From: Bradyrhizobium cajani
Lineage (GTDB): Bacteria > Pseudomonadota > Alphaproteobacteria > Rhizobiales > Xanthobacteraceae
DNA length: 64,000 nt
NCBI RefSeq assembly: GCF_009759665.1
Contig: NZ_WQNE01000029.1
Span: 53,229-117,228, forward strand
Reading direction: 5' to 3'
Shown here: piece after piece, positions 34,893 through 43,813 of the stretch
Layout of the letters: each line of letters opens with the position of its first letter
Numbering within the stretch: the first letter of the stretch is position 1
The notes under the pieces: model-generated
The model's database searches: none
Told to the model about the DNA's origin: nothing
The model's input: the letters and a program-made list of their open reading frames with translations, nothing else
Program-made: the position numbers and the translations under genes

Positions 34893-35723
34893 CTATGGCT
34901 TCAGATTCGGCGGCAGCGGCGGATCTTCGCGCATCAGGGTGATCGTCACCCGCCGGTTGGCCGCGAGCGAGGGATCGTCCGGAAACAGCGGCTGGGTATC
35001 CGCCTTGCCGGAGACGGCGAAGATGTGCGACGGCGGCAGGCCCTCGCGTTCGAGGATCTGGCGCACGGCATTGGCGCGATCGGCCGACAGGTCGAAGGCG
35101 CCGTAGTCGCTGCGGACCGGCACGAATCCGGCCGCGGTATGGCCAGCGATGGAGACGCGGAGCGGCGTTGCCTTGAGCGGAATCGCGAGCTTCTCGATCA
35201 GGCGGCGGGTGCGGTCGTAGGGCACCTTGGAGCCGTCGGCGAACATCGAGCGGCCGTCCTGGTCGACGATCTCGAGATTGAGACCCTGCTTGGTCTCCTC
35301 GAACATGATGTGCTTGGACATCTCGGTCAGCTCCGGCATGTCCTGCAACGCCTGGCGCAGCGAGGCCGCGGCGAGCGCGAAATTGCGGTCGACCTTGATC
35401 TTCGCGCCCGACGTGCGGTTGCGGTCCTCCTGGTCCGGCGTCGGCGTGTTGGAGGCGTCCTCCGGCTGGATGTGGTCGACGTTCTTCAGCCGCGGGCGTG
35501 TCGGCAGGCCGTCGGACTCGACGATGCCGGCGTAGCGCGCTTCGCTCTGCACGCCGAAGGCGTCGCGCATCGAGCCGGCGACGATCTTCAGCTTGTTGGC
35601 ATCCTGCGTCGAGAACGCGACGAGCATGACGAAGAAGCTCATCATCAGGCCCATGAGGTCGGCGAAGGTCACGAACCAGCCGTGACCGCCCCCATGCGCA
35701 TCGCCGCGTTTCTTCTTGGCCAT
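34893..35723 (-). CDS. motB: MotB-type stator protein with OmpA-like peptidoglycan-binding domain
   Basis: 276 residues. A single transmembrane helix (FVTFADLMGLMMSFFVMLVAF) has the channel Asp in TFADLM. After a linker, residues about 130-270 form an OmpA-like domain (LRVSIAGHTAAG, LSADRANAVRQILEREGL, NRRVTITL). It anchors the ion channel formed with MotA to the cell wall. It lies 23 bases after motA. No other flagellar genes are in the window. Confidence 0.88.
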   Translation of the reverse strand: MAKKKRGDAHGGGHGWFVTFADLMGLMMSFFVMLVAFSTQDANKLKIVAGSMRDAFGVQSEARYAGIVESDGLPTRPRLKNVDHIQPEDASNTPTPDQEDRNRTSGAKIKVDRNFALAAASLRQALQDMPELTEMSKHIMFEETKQGLNLEIVDQDGRSMFADGSKVPYDRTRRLIEKLAIPLKATPLRVSIAGHTAAGFVPVRSDYGAFDLSADRANAVRQILEREGLPPSHIFAVSGKADTQPLFPDDPSLAANRRVTITLMREDPPLPPNLKP

Positions 35724-35746
35724 GACCTAGATCCCGGTGCGCGCGA

Positions 35747-36520
35747 TCAGGCCGGCACCGGCTCGCCTTCGGCGTGACGATGCTTCTCCGGCAGATAGGC
35801 CAGCAGCATTTCGCGCACCAAGGTCGGGCTCTTGGAGTCGCGGATCATCAGGATGCCGTCGATGATCAGGGTGCGGTTGGTCTCTTCATCCAGCAGCTTG
35901 CCGTGCAGCTTGTCCGCGATCGGCAGACAGAACAGGTTCGCGACCAGCGCGCCGTAGAGGGTGGCGAGCAGTGCGGTCGCCATGAACGGGCCGAGCTTGG
36001 AGGGGTCGGTCATGTTGGCGAACATCTGCACCATGCCGATCAGGGTGCCGATCATGCCGAAGGCCGGGGCGCAGTCGCCGATGGCACGGTAGATCTTGCT
36101 GCCTTCGTCCAGATGCATCAGGAAGTTGTCGCGGTCGCGCTCGAGATTGTCGCGGATGAAGTCGAGGTCGTAACCGTCGGCGACGTAGCGGATGCCCTTG
36201 GCGAGGAACGGCTCGTCGGTCTCGACCTTTTCGAGACCCACCGGACCCTGCTTGCGGGCGATCTCGGCGATGCGGGCGAGTTCGTCGACGAGGTCGTGGG
36301 CCGACAGGCGACTCATGGTGAAGGCGAACTTGGCGCCGAGCGGAAGGCCGTGCAGGAGCGCCGAGAGCGGAAAGCGGATCATGGTGGCGGAGATCGAGCC
36401 GCCGAAGATGATGATCATGGCATGTTCGGAGATGAACATGTGGAGATCGCCACCCATGAAGATCATCGCGGTAATGACGATGATGCCCGCCGTGAGGCCA
36501 ACGCCCGTCATGATATCCAT
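35747..36520 (-). CDS. motA: MotA/PomA-type stator channel protein
   Basis: 257 residues from ATG 36520 (GGAG upstream; an in-frame TTG four codons earlier has no ribosome site). Four membrane helices and the start MDIMTGVGLTAGIIVITAMIFMGGDLHMF resemble PomA and the shorter MotA subtype. The large cytoplasmic loop with charged residues (LVDELARIAEIARKQGPVGLEKVE) would contact FliG. The pair drives flagellar rotation from proton or sodium flow; I cannot tell which ion from sequence alone. Confidence 0.87.
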   Translation of the reverse strand: MDIMTGVGLTAGIIVITAMIFMGGDLHMFISEHAMIIIFGGSISATMIRFPLSALLHGLPLGAKFAFTMSRLSAHDLVDELARIAEIARKQGPVGLEKVETDEPFLAKGIRYVADGYDLDFIRDNLERDRDNFLMHLDEGSKIYRAIGDCAPAFGMIGTLIGMVQMFANMTDPSKLGPFMATALLATLYGALVANLFCLPIADKLHGKLLDEETNRTLIIDGILMIRDSKSPTLVREMLLAYLPEKHRHAEGEPVPA

Positions 36521-36722
36521 GGGAGACTCCAACGCGAACGCAACAACGGCCGTCCTGGCCGATGGTGCGGCCCAACCCCGAACCGCATCGGAAACCCTAG
36601 AGCGCCGCCCTTAAAGCCGCGTAAAGGTTAAGTCTGGACAGTGTGGTACGCCGCGCCGCAGGCGCTGCGATTGCCGTCCAGCGGCACGAATCTCAACACT
36701 TCGCTAACCATAACCGGTCGCG

Positions 36723-37547
36723 TTAGGACGACAGGCCCGTCAGCTCCAGGCTAAGCGCGCGGAGGCGCTTGCGTGCCTCGGCATCATAGGCCTGCGGATT
36801 GGCGCGCGCCTCGTTCATGCCGTTGAAGAACGCCCCGCTCTTGTCGGCAACATCGTCGCCCTCGACGAGGTGCAGGATGGCAGCACCGCCTTGCTGCACC
36901 GTGGACATCGGCGTGATGCCGCCGGCGCGCACCATCGTGGTGTTCATGTAGGTCGCGGGGTGCAGCGCGTTCACGGTGATGCCGGTGCCTTGCAGTTCTT
37001 CCGCAAGATCGATCGTGAACATGATCTGCGACAACTTGCTCTGCGCATAGGCACGTGAACCGCTGTAGCCCTTCGCAATCATGACGTCCTCGAAATCGAT
37101 CGGGTGCTGGCCGAGCGAGGCGACGTTGACGATGCGCGAAGGCGCCCCGGCCTTCAGCAACGGCAGCAACAGATGGACGAGCAGGAAACCGGCGAGATAG
37201 TTCACGGCAAATCGCAGCTCGTGACCGTCGGCACTGACTTGCCGCTGCGGCCCGTCATTCTGCGAACCGATGCCGGCATTGCTGACCAGCACGTCGAGGC
37301 GCTGGTGATCGCGCTTCACAGCCTCGGCGAGTGCGCGCGTGCCCGACATCGACGACAGGTCGGCCTGATAGAAGGTCGGCGCGACACCGCCGGCCTTCAG
37401 TATCTCGTCGCTCACTGCCTTCGCACGCGCCGCATCGCGGCCATGGATCAGGACCCCTGCCCCTTCTTCGGCAAGCCGGCGCGCGACGTAGCGGCCGACG
37501 CCGTCGGTGGAGCCGGTGATCAGGACCGTCTTGCCCTTCATTTTCAT
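36723..37547 (-). CDS. short-chain dehydrogenase/reductase
   Basis: 274 residues from ATG 37547, picked for the GGAGG site. The NAD(P)-binding motif is TGSTDGVGRYVA, the structural NAG is SNAGIG, and the catalytic YxxxK is in SRAYAQSKLSQ, preceded by VNVASLG. This pattern and the middle segment resemble the retinol dehydrogenase-like/light-dependent protochlorophyllide reductase-like branch, but the substrate is unknown. It appears monocistronic. Confidence 0.85.
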   Translation of the reverse strand: MKMKGKTVLITGSTDGVGRYVARRLAEEGAGVLIHGRDAARAKAVSDEILKAGGVAPTFYQADLSSMSGTRALAEAVKRDHQRLDVLVSNAGIGSQNDGPQRQVSADGHELRFAVNYLAGFLLVHLLLPLLKAGAPSRIVNVASLGQHPIDFEDVMIAKGYSGSRAYAQSKLSQIMFTIDLAEELQGTGITVNALHPATYMNTTMVRAGGITPMSTVQQGGAAILHLVEGDDVADKSGAFFNGMNEARANPQAYDAEARKRLRALSLELTGLSS

Positions 37548-37646
37548 TGTACGTCCTCCGACTGCGGCCCTGCGCCACATCGGTGACGAGGGATCGTGGC
37601 GATATTCTATCGCCCTACGGCTGCTCCATCGCGGGAGCCATTGGCC

Positions 37647-37940
37647 ATGTTGACACTGTTCGGTCTTCTCACCGCGCTGCCCGCGGTGCTGGCGGTCCAT
37701 CTGCTCGAGCCGGAGCTGGTCCTGCCTGTGTTCAGCGCTCTGCTCTTTGTCGAGGCTGCCTTCGCCGTGATCGCAGCGCGCCTGATTCACGTCCCGGATA
37801 ATGCGGACGACATCACCCTGTGGGATATTGCCGGCGGCTTCACCCTGATCGGATGCGCCGCCGCGGTGCTCGGCGAGCCGGATCAGGCCGCCCTGTTTCT
37901 GGAGGAACAGGGCGCCCTGCGGCCGTCGTCGCGGCCGTAG
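37647..37940 (+). CDS. 97-residue hypothetical membrane protein
   Basis: From ATG 37647 (GGGAG upstream). Two hydrophobic segments (LTLFGLLTALPAVLAVHLL and LVLPVFSALLFVEAAFAVIAARL) are followed by DITLWDIAGGFTLIGCAAAVLGEPDQAALFLEE, possibly a third helix. No family is recognised. It is divergent from the SDR gene and convergent with the RraA-like gene. Confidence 0.55.
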   Translation: MLTLFGLLTALPAVLAVHLLEPELVLPVFSALLFVEAAFAVIAARLIHVPDNADDITLWDIAGGFTLIGCAAAVLGEPDQAALFLEEQGALRPSSRP

Positions 37941-37956
37941 GGCTTCCGTCGCGCGC

Positions 37957-38676
37957 TCAGTGAATCTCCGCCGAGCGCTTCAGCGCGGCCTTCAGCTTCT
38001 CCAGCGAGAAATCGGGGCTGCGGGCGATCTCCAGGATCGGCGTCTCGCGGCGGCCGCAGAGCTCGGCCGCCTCGGGCAGTTTCGCGGCAATGTCGAGCGG
38101 GATCACGATGGCGCCGTGCTGGTCGGCGTGGATGAGATCGTCCGACTTCACGGTCATGCCCGCAACGCGCACCTCGCCGCCAAAGCTCTCCGCGTGCACC
38201 CAGGCATGCGAGGGGCCGATCGAGCCGGCCAGCGCCTGGAAACCAGGTGCCCATTGCGGGATATCGCGGATCGAGCCGTCGGTGATGACGCCGAGGCAGC
38301 CCAGCGCCTTGTGCACGTTGCTCTGCACCTCGCCCCAGAATGCGCCGTAGCCGACGTCGGGACCGTCGATGTCCTGGATCACCGAGATGCGCGGACCATG
38401 GCCGGTGCCGACATATTCGTAATATTCGATACGGCGCTTGGATTGCTCCTCCGCGGGAAGCGAGGACTTCAGCACCGAGCGGATCGCAACCGTACGGGCG
38501 TAGCCGACGATCGGCGGCAGATCGGGGAACGGGCAGACCAGCGGCTTGGTGGTGTAGCCGATCAGCCGGCGCTCCGGCGCCACGATCTCCATGGCATTGC
38601 AGATCGTCGGCGTGTCATAGCGGCCCAGCGCTTCGAGGACGGAAGCGGGCAGCGGCCCGGTCGCGGTATTGGTCAC
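37957..38676 (-). CDS. RraA-like/HMG-type aldolase family protein
   Basis: 239 residues of the RraA fold (formerly called dimethylmenaquinone methyltransferase-like). Motifs are YDTPTICNAME near the start, GYARTVAI, and GCLGVITDGSIRDIPQW with HADQHGAIVIP, which hold the metal and anion-binding residues. Members are either RNase E inhibitors or oxaloacetate/4-hydroxy-4-methyl-2-oxoglutarate aldolases. It is longer than E. coli RraA (161), favouring an enzymatic role. The neighbourhood does not give the substrate. Confidence 0.8.
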   Translation of the reverse strand: MTNTATGPLPASVLEALGRYDTPTICNAMEIVAPERRLIGYTTKPLVCPFPDLPPIVGYARTVAIRSVLKSSLPAEEQSKRRIEYYEYVGTGHGPRISVIQDIDGPDVGYGAFWGEVQSNVHKALGCLGVITDGSIRDIPQWAPGFQALAGSIGPSHAWVHAESFGGEVRVAGMTVKSDDLIHADQHGAIVIPLDIAAKLPEAAELCGRRETPILEIARSPDFSLEKLKAALKRSAEIH

Positions 38677-38798
38677 GGCGTTCTCTCCCAGATTGGCGGC
38701 CGCTGTTGGCGCGATGCCGCCGGCACAGGGCGATATAGCCGAGATCGAGCCTCAACCCAACTCAGCGCGCCTCATGGCAGATATCCCGCGAAAAACGC

Positions 38799-39680
38799 TC
38801 AGTGCAGCCGCCCGGGCCGATCGTCGTCGTGCGGCGGCTCCGACAGGTTGGTCAGCGTCGGCGCCGAAGGCGGCGACGGGACCTCGCCTCCCGCCGGCGT
38901 GGCAGCTTCCATCGCGCGCGCCTGGTCGCGATAGGATTTGTAGCCGAGCGGCAGGCAGAGCAGATACAGCACCGTGCCGATCGACAGCACGTGCCAGGGA
39001 TAGGCGATCAAGAGCGCGATGAAGACGATCACGGCGACGAACGCCGGCAGCACCAGTTCGGGCGGCACGCGCATCCGCTTGGTCTTGCCGGAGAACACCG
39101 GAAGGCGCGACACCATCAGGAAGGCGATCAACAGCGTGTAGGCCGCCGTCACCGCCGCAGGGGTGCGCCCGAGATCGAGGAACGCGACATAGATCGGCAG
39201 CAGCACCGTGATCGCGCCGGCCGGCGCCGGCACGCCGGTGAAGAAATTGGCGGCGAAGGCCGGCTTGTTGGGATCGTCCATCGTGGCATTGAAGCGCGCC
39301 AGGCGCAGGCCGCCAGAGATCGCGAACACCATGGCGGCAATCCAGCCGGCATTGCCGAGCTCGTGCAATTGCCAGAAATACAGCATCAGGCCGGGCGCGA
39401 CGCCGAAATTGACGAAGTCGGCGAGGCTGTCGAGCTCGGCGCCGAACTTCGACTGGCCCTTGATCAAGCGCGCGATGCGGCCATCGATACCGTCGAGCGC
39501 GGCCGCGAACACGATGGCGTAGACGGCGAGCGACATCCGCCCCTCGATCGACAGGCGGATCGAGGTCAGGCCGGCGCAGATCGCCAGCAGCGTGATGACG
39601 TTGGGCACCAGCATCCGCACCGGGATCGGGCGGAACCGCCGGCGGCGGACGTCGGGATCTCTCAAATCATAGGGCGTCAT
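38799..39680 (-). CDS. pssA: CDP-diacylglycerol-serine O-phosphatidyltransferase
   Basis: 293 residues, CDP-alcohol phosphotransferase family. The signature DG-x2-AR-x8-G-x3-D-x3-D is seen in DGIDGRIARLIKGQSKFGAELDSLAD. Eight hydrophobic segments follow. It makes phosphatidylserine from CDP-diacylglycerol and serine at the inner membrane. The gene is 86 bases downstream of psd on the same strand; together they make phosphatidylethanolamine. Confidence 0.92.
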   Translation of the reverse strand: MTPYDLRDPDVRRRRFRPIPVRMLVPNVITLLAICAGLTSIRLSIEGRMSLAVYAIVFAAALDGIDGRIARLIKGQSKFGAELDSLADFVNFGVAPGLMLYFWQLHELGNAGWIAAMVFAISGGLRLARFNATMDDPNKPAFAANFFTGVPAPAGAITVLLPIYVAFLDLGRTPAAVTAAYTLLIAFLMVSRLPVFSGKTKRMRVPPELVLPAFVAVIVFIALLIAYPWHVLSIGTVLYLLCLPLGYKSYRDQARAMEAATPAGGEVPSPPSAPTLTNLSEPPHDDDRPGRLH

Positions 39681-39766
39681 TGCTGGTCCTCACCTCAAGG
39701 CGAGATATAGCAAGCCGCGTCCCCCTCCGCCATTGCGGCGGAAGGCCCTCGAGCACCGACTATTGG

Positions 39767-40465
39767 TTAACCGGCGCGGTAGGCGCGGTTCGGGTCCTCG
39801 GCGGCAAGGTCGGCCAGGATCGTCTCGCCGGCGATCGCGGTCTGCCCTTCCGATACCAGCGCCTTGGTGCCAACAGGCAGATAGATGTCGAGCCGCGAGC
39901 CGAAGCGGATCAGGCCGAAGCGCTCGCCGGCACCGATCGCCTGCCCCTCCTTGACGAAACAGACGATGCGTTTTGCCACGAGGCCCGCGATCTGGATCAC
40001 GCCGATGCGGCCCTGCGAGGTCGAGATCACGAGCGAGTTGCGTTCATTGTCCTCGCTCGCCTTGTCGAGTTCGGCATTGATGAACAGGCCGGGCCGGTAG
40101 GCGATGCGGTCCACCCTGCCCGCCACCGGGCTGCGATTCACGTGGCAGTTGAACACGCTCATGAACACCGAGATGCGCGGCAGCGGCCGGTCGCCGAGGC
40201 CGAGTTCGGCCGGCGGCAGTGCCATGGTGATCATCGAGACGCGGCCGTCGGCCGGCGACACCACGAGACCCTCGCGCACCGGCGTCACGCGCACGGGATC
40301 GCGGAAGAACAGCGCGCACCACACGGTCAGGATCGTGCCGATCCATCCCAAAGGCGACCACAGCCAGAACAGGACGAGGCTGGCCAGCGCAAAGCCGCCG
40401 ATGAAGGGATAGCCCTCCTTGTGGATCGGCGGGATCTGACGCTGGATCGAATCGAGAATGGACAT
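39767..40465 (-). CDS. psd: phosphatidylserine decarboxylase proenzyme (short form)
   Basis: 232 residues. The self-cleavage site is Gly189-Ser190 in LIRFGSRLDIYLP, where the serine becomes the pyruvoyl group. Conserved segments include FFRDPVR, VVSPADGRV and FMSVFNCHVNRSPVAGRV. Two N-terminal hydrophobic segments anchor it. It decarboxylates phosphatidylserine to phosphatidylethanolamine. It lies between the ABC exporter gene and pssA on one strand. Confidence 0.93.
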   Translation of the reverse strand: MSILDSIQRQIPPIHKEGYPFIGGFALASLVLFWLWSPLGWIGTILTVWCALFFRDPVRVTPVREGLVVSPADGRVSMITMALPPAELGLGDRPLPRISVFMSVFNCHVNRSPVAGRVDRIAYRPGLFINAELDKASEDNERNSLVISTSQGRIGVIQIAGLVAKRIVCFVKEGQAIGAGERFGLIRFGSRLDIYLPVGTKALVSEGQTAIAGETILADLAAEDPNRAYRAG

Positions 40466-40551
40466 CGCTATCTGCCGCTGAAAGGTTGATGCCGCGCGGG
40501 GGCACCCGCGCGTTGGAGTTGTTTAGGCCAGAGTTGGGACCGGAGACAAGG

Positions 40552-42507
40552 TCACTCCGCCGCCGCCGGGGTCGTGAGTGGGTCCGTGACCTGCGGCGGC
40601 TCCCGGTTGGGCGCCTCGCTGCTGTCGGCTATCCTGGCCAGCTTCTCCCGTGCCGCTTCGGCCTCGCGCTGCCTGTTCCACATGCTGGCGTAGAGCCCGC
40701 CGTGCGCAAGCAGCTTGGCGTGGGTGCCGCGCTCGGCGATACGGCCCTGGTCCAGCACGATGATCTCGTCGGCCCCCACGATGGTCGAGAGCCGGTGCGC
40801 GATCACCAGCGAGGTGCGGTTCTTGGCGACGCGGTCGAGCGCGCCCTGGATCTCGTGCTCGGTGTGGGTGTCGAGCGCGGAGGTCGCCTCGTCCAGCACC
40901 AGGATCGGCGGCGCCTTGAGCACGGTGCGCGCGATTGCGACGCGCTGCTTCTCGCCGCCCGACAGTTTCAGGCCGCGCTCGCCGACCTGGGTCTCGTAGC
41001 CCTTCGGCGCCATGCGGATGAAATGGTCGATCTGGGCGAGGCGCGCGGCCTGCTCGACTTCGGCGTCGTCAGCGTCCCAGCGGCCGTAACGGATATTGTA
41101 GCGGATGGTGTCGTTGAACAGCACGGTGTCCTGCGGCACCATGCCGATCGAGGCGCGCAGCGAGTTCTGCGTCACCTCGCGGATGTCCTGACCGTCGATC
41201 AGGATCCTGCCGCCGGAGACGTCGTAGAGGCGGAACAGCAGCCGCGAGATCGTCGACTTGCCCGCGCCGGACGGACCGACGATCGCAACGGTCTTGCCGG
41301 CCGGCACCTCGAAGCTGATGCCTTTCAGGATCGGCCGGGTCGCCTCATAGGCAAAGCGCACGTCATCGAACCGCACCGTGCCGGCGGAGACGACGAGCGG
41401 CTGCGCATCGGGCGCGTCCTTGATCTCGGCCTCGCGGCCGATCACGCCGAACATCTTCTCGATGTCGATGATCGCCTGCTTGATCTCGCGATAGACCATG
41501 CCCATGAAGTTCAGCGGCTGGTAGAGCTGGATCATCATGGCGTTGACCAGCACGAAATCGCCGACCGTGTTGGTGCCGTTGCGCACGCCGATCGCGCACA
41601 TCATCATCGTCGCGGTCAGCCCCAGCGTGAAGATCACGGCCTGGCCGGTGTTGAGAACGGCGAGCGAGGTATAGGTGCGGATGCTCGCCTCCTCGTAGCG
41701 CTCCACCGACTTGTCGTAGCGCTGCGCCTCGCGCGCCTCGGCGCTGAAATATTTCACGGTCTCGTAGTTGAGCAGCGAGTCGATCGCCTTGGTATTCGCC
41801 TCGGTGTCGGAATCGTTCATCTTGCGGCGGATGCCGATCCGCCATTCGGTCGCGATGTAGGTGTAGTACATGTAGAGTGTGACCGTGATCAGCGTCGCGA
41901 CCACGTAGCGCCAGTCGAACTGCCAGAGCAGCACGGCCATCAGGAGCGAGACCTCGACGATGGTCGGGATCAGCTGCAGGATCACCATGCGCACGATGAC
42001 CTCGATGCCCTCGCGGCCGCGCTCGAGCACGCGCGTCAGGCCGCCGGTCTTGCGCTCGAGGTGGAAGCGCAGCGACAGCTCGTGCATGTGGATGAAGGTG
42101 ATGGTGGCGAGCTTGCGCACCGCATGCATGGCGACGCGTGCGAAGATGCCGTCGCGCCATTGCGTCAGCACCGCCATCACGATGCGCATCGCGCCATAGC
42201 TCGCGGTCAGCAATAGCGGCGCGGCGATCACCCAGAGGTGCCAATTGTCGGCCTGCACCGGCGCGGTGTTGTCGCCGGTGAGCGCATCGGTCGCCCATTT
42301 GAAGCTGAACGGCACCGTCAGCGTGATCAGCTTGGCCGCGAGCAGCAGCACCATCGACCAGACCACGCGCATCTTCAGGTCGAAGCGGTCGCTTGGCCAG
42401 ATATAGGGCCACAGATGCGCGAGCGTGCCCATCAGCGTGGCCCCGGCCGGCGACCCGCCGGCAGGATCGGGAACGTCGGCGCCGTCGAACGATTGAGGTT
42501 GGTCCAT
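40552..42507 (-). CDS. Atm1/HMT1-type ABC exporter (permease fused to ATPase)
   Basis: 651 residues from ATG 42507. Six membrane helices make up the permease half, with the Atm1 hallmark LLNYETVKYFSAE. The ATPase half carries Walker A GPSGAGKST, signature LSGGEKQRVAIAR, Walker B ILVLDEATSALD and the switch His in IAHRLSTIV. Such exporters move glutathione-linked sulphur or metal-thiol compounds out of the cytoplasm, aiding iron-sulphur homeostasis or metal tolerance. It is divergent from the LOG-family gene and 86 bases upstream of psd. Confidence 0.92.
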   Translation of the reverse strand: MDQPQSFDGADVPDPAGGSPAGATLMGTLAHLWPYIWPSDRFDLKMRVVWSMVLLLAAKLITLTVPFSFKWATDALTGDNTAPVQADNWHLWVIAAPLLLTASYGAMRIVMAVLTQWRDGIFARVAMHAVRKLATITFIHMHELSLRFHLERKTGGLTRVLERGREGIEVIVRMVILQLIPTIVEVSLLMAVLLWQFDWRYVVATLITVTLYMYYTYIATEWRIGIRRKMNDSDTEANTKAIDSLLNYETVKYFSAEAREAQRYDKSVERYEEASIRTYTSLAVLNTGQAVIFTLGLTATMMMCAIGVRNGTNTVGDFVLVNAMMIQLYQPLNFMGMVYREIKQAIIDIEKMFGVIGREAEIKDAPDAQPLVVSAGTVRFDDVRFAYEATRPILKGISFEVPAGKTVAIVGPSGAGKSTISRLLFRLYDVSGGRILIDGQDIREVTQNSLRASIGMVPQDTVLFNDTIRYNIRYGRWDADDAEVEQAARLAQIDHFIRMAPKGYETQVGERGLKLSGGEKQRVAIARTVLKAPPILVLDEATSALDTHTEHEIQGALDRVAKNRTSLVIAHRLSTIVGADEIIVLDQGRIAERGTHAKLLAHGGLYASMWNRQREAEAAREKLARIADSSEAPNREPPQVTDPLTTPAAAE

Positions 42508-42699
42508 CAAGAAGCCTGAAAGCCCGCCGGATGCGGGCGTCGCCGCGATTAACGATTTTCGCCTGTCATATAGAGCCTTCCCGATGCCAGCGCACCCCGC
42601 CAGATGGCGAATCTTTGATTGTTTGTCGCCATTTACCGGTAGATTTCCGGTGGGCTCGAATCACCGTTTGGGCTTGACGCCCCTTCGCTGCAATGCATC

Positions 42700-43314
42700 A
42701 TGGCACCAATGAGCACGATCAAAACCGTCTGTGTCTACTGCGGCTCCGGCCCCGGAACCAATCCCAGCTTCACCGAAGGCGCCAAGGCATTCGGCAAGGC
42801 GCTCGCCGAGAACAGCATCCGCCTCGTCTATGGCGGCGGATCGCTCGGCCTGATGGGCGCGGTCGCGACCTCCGTGCTCGATCACGGCGGCACCGTCACC
42901 GGCATCATCCCCGACTTCCTGCGGATGCGCGAGAACGCGCTGACGCGCGTGCAGGAGATGATCGTCACCCCCGACATGCACGAGCGCAAGCGGCTGATGT
43001 TCGAACGCTCTGACGCCTTCGTGGCGCTGCCGGGCGGCGTCGGCACGCTGGAGGAGCTGGTCGAGCAGTTGAGCTGGAAACAGCTCGGCCGTCACGCCAA
43101 GCCGGTGCTGCTCGCCAATATCGACAATTTCTGGGAGCCGCTGCTCTCGCTGCTGTCGCACATGCGCCAGACCGAGTTCATTCGCGCCGGCCTCTCGGTC
43201 GACATCCTCAAGGCCGATCGGATCGAGGAGATCCTGCCGAAGCTGAAAACCGCGGTCGCCCAGATCGCCGAGGCGGAAAAGCAGCTCGCGCCGGAAGTGG
43301 CGCGGCGGCTGTAG
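42700..43314 (+). CDS. LOG-family cytokinin riboside monophosphate phosphoribohydrolase
   Basis: 204 residues (a second ATG three codons in is possible). The family motif PGGxGTxxE is present as ALPGGVGTLEELVEQLSW, with the partner arginine stretch MHERKRLMFERSDAF and YGGGSLGLMGAVA at the nucleotide-binding turn. These proteins release cytokinin free bases or hydrolyse AMP. In plant-associated Bradyrhizobium this may bear on cytokinin production, but housekeeping nucleotide turnover is equally likely. Confidence 0.9.
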   Translation: MAPMSTIKTVCVYCGSGPGTNPSFTEGAKAFGKALAENSIRLVYGGGSLGLMGAVATSVLDHGGTVTGIIPDFLRMRENALTRVQEMIVTPDMHERKRLMFERSDAFVALPGGVGTLEELVEQLSWKQLGRHAKPVLLANIDNFWEPLLSLLSHMRQTEFIRAGLSVDILKADRIEEILPKLKTAVAQIAEAEKQLAPEVARRL

Positions 43315-43318
43315 CGCC

Positions 43319-43696
43319 CTACTCGCTCGGAAACGTCACCGCTTCGATCCGGTTGCCGTCGGGATCGGTGACGAAGGCCGCGTAATAGCGCACGCGGTCG
43401 TGCGGGCGGATGCCCGGCGCGCCGTCGGATGCGCCACCGGCTGCGACAGCTGCGGCATGAAACGCATCGACCTCGCTGATTGTCTTCGCCCGCAGGCAGA
43501 TGTGCACGCCGCTCTCCGGCAGGACGCGCGGCATGCCCTCGCGCAGATTGATCCAGAACTCCGGATAGGCTTTGCCGAAACCGACCGTGCGCGGCCGGGT
43601 GACGAGGCGCGCGAGCCCGAGCGCGGAGAGCGTGGCCTCGTAGAATTTTGCGGAGCGATCGAGATCGATGACGCCGACGGAGATGTGATCGATCAA
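43319..43696 (-). CDS. VOC/glyoxalase-like protein
   Basis: 125 residues, a single vicinal-oxygen-chelate unit pair: HISVGVIDLDRSAKFYEATLSALG at the start and YYAAFVTDPDGNRIEAVTF at the end, giving possible metal ligands His and Glu. Members include glyoxalases, dioxygenases and resistance proteins; no specific substrate is indicated. It is convergent with the LOG gene, with 4 bases between stops. Confidence 0.85.
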   Translation of the reverse strand: MIDHISVGVIDLDRSAKFYEATLSALGLARLVTRPRTVGFGKAYPEFWINLREGMPRVLPESGVHICLRAKTISEVDAFHAAAVAAGGASDGAPGIRPHDRVRYYAAFVTDPDGNRIEAVTFPSE

Positions 43697-43722
43697 TGGA
43701 CGAGCTCCCCTCTCTCCTCCTC

Positions 43723-43802
43723 GTCATTCCGGGGCGATGCAAAGCATCGAACCCGGAATCTCGAGATTCCGGGTTCGCCTCTTCGAGGCGCCCCGGAATG
43801 AC
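43723..43802. repeat. 80-bp nested palindrome with three internal hairpins
   Basis: Outer arms GTCATTCCGGGGCG (43723-43736) and CGCCCCGGAATGAC (43789-43802) match perfectly over 14 bp. Inside are GATGC-AAA-GCATC (43736-43749, loop AACAAA region), a perfect 30-bp palindrome at 43748-43777 centred on CTCGAG, and GCCTC-TTC-GAGGC (43777-43789). It lies between the VOC gene and the end of cimA on the same strand and may also end or process that transcript. Confidence 0.85.
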
Positions 43803-43813
43803 GACACCAAGCC

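Noticed and set aside
40486..42216. A 576-codon + strand frame over the ABC exporter
   Set aside because: It is the shadow of the exporter gene; composition is His/Asp/Gly/Leu-rich, with no motif.
43723..43802. Possible tRNA because of the cloverleaf shape
   Set aside because: Arm lengths and loops do not fit tRNA: no T-psi-C loop, no anticodon-loop geometry, and the outer stem is 14 bp. It is a palindromic repeat.
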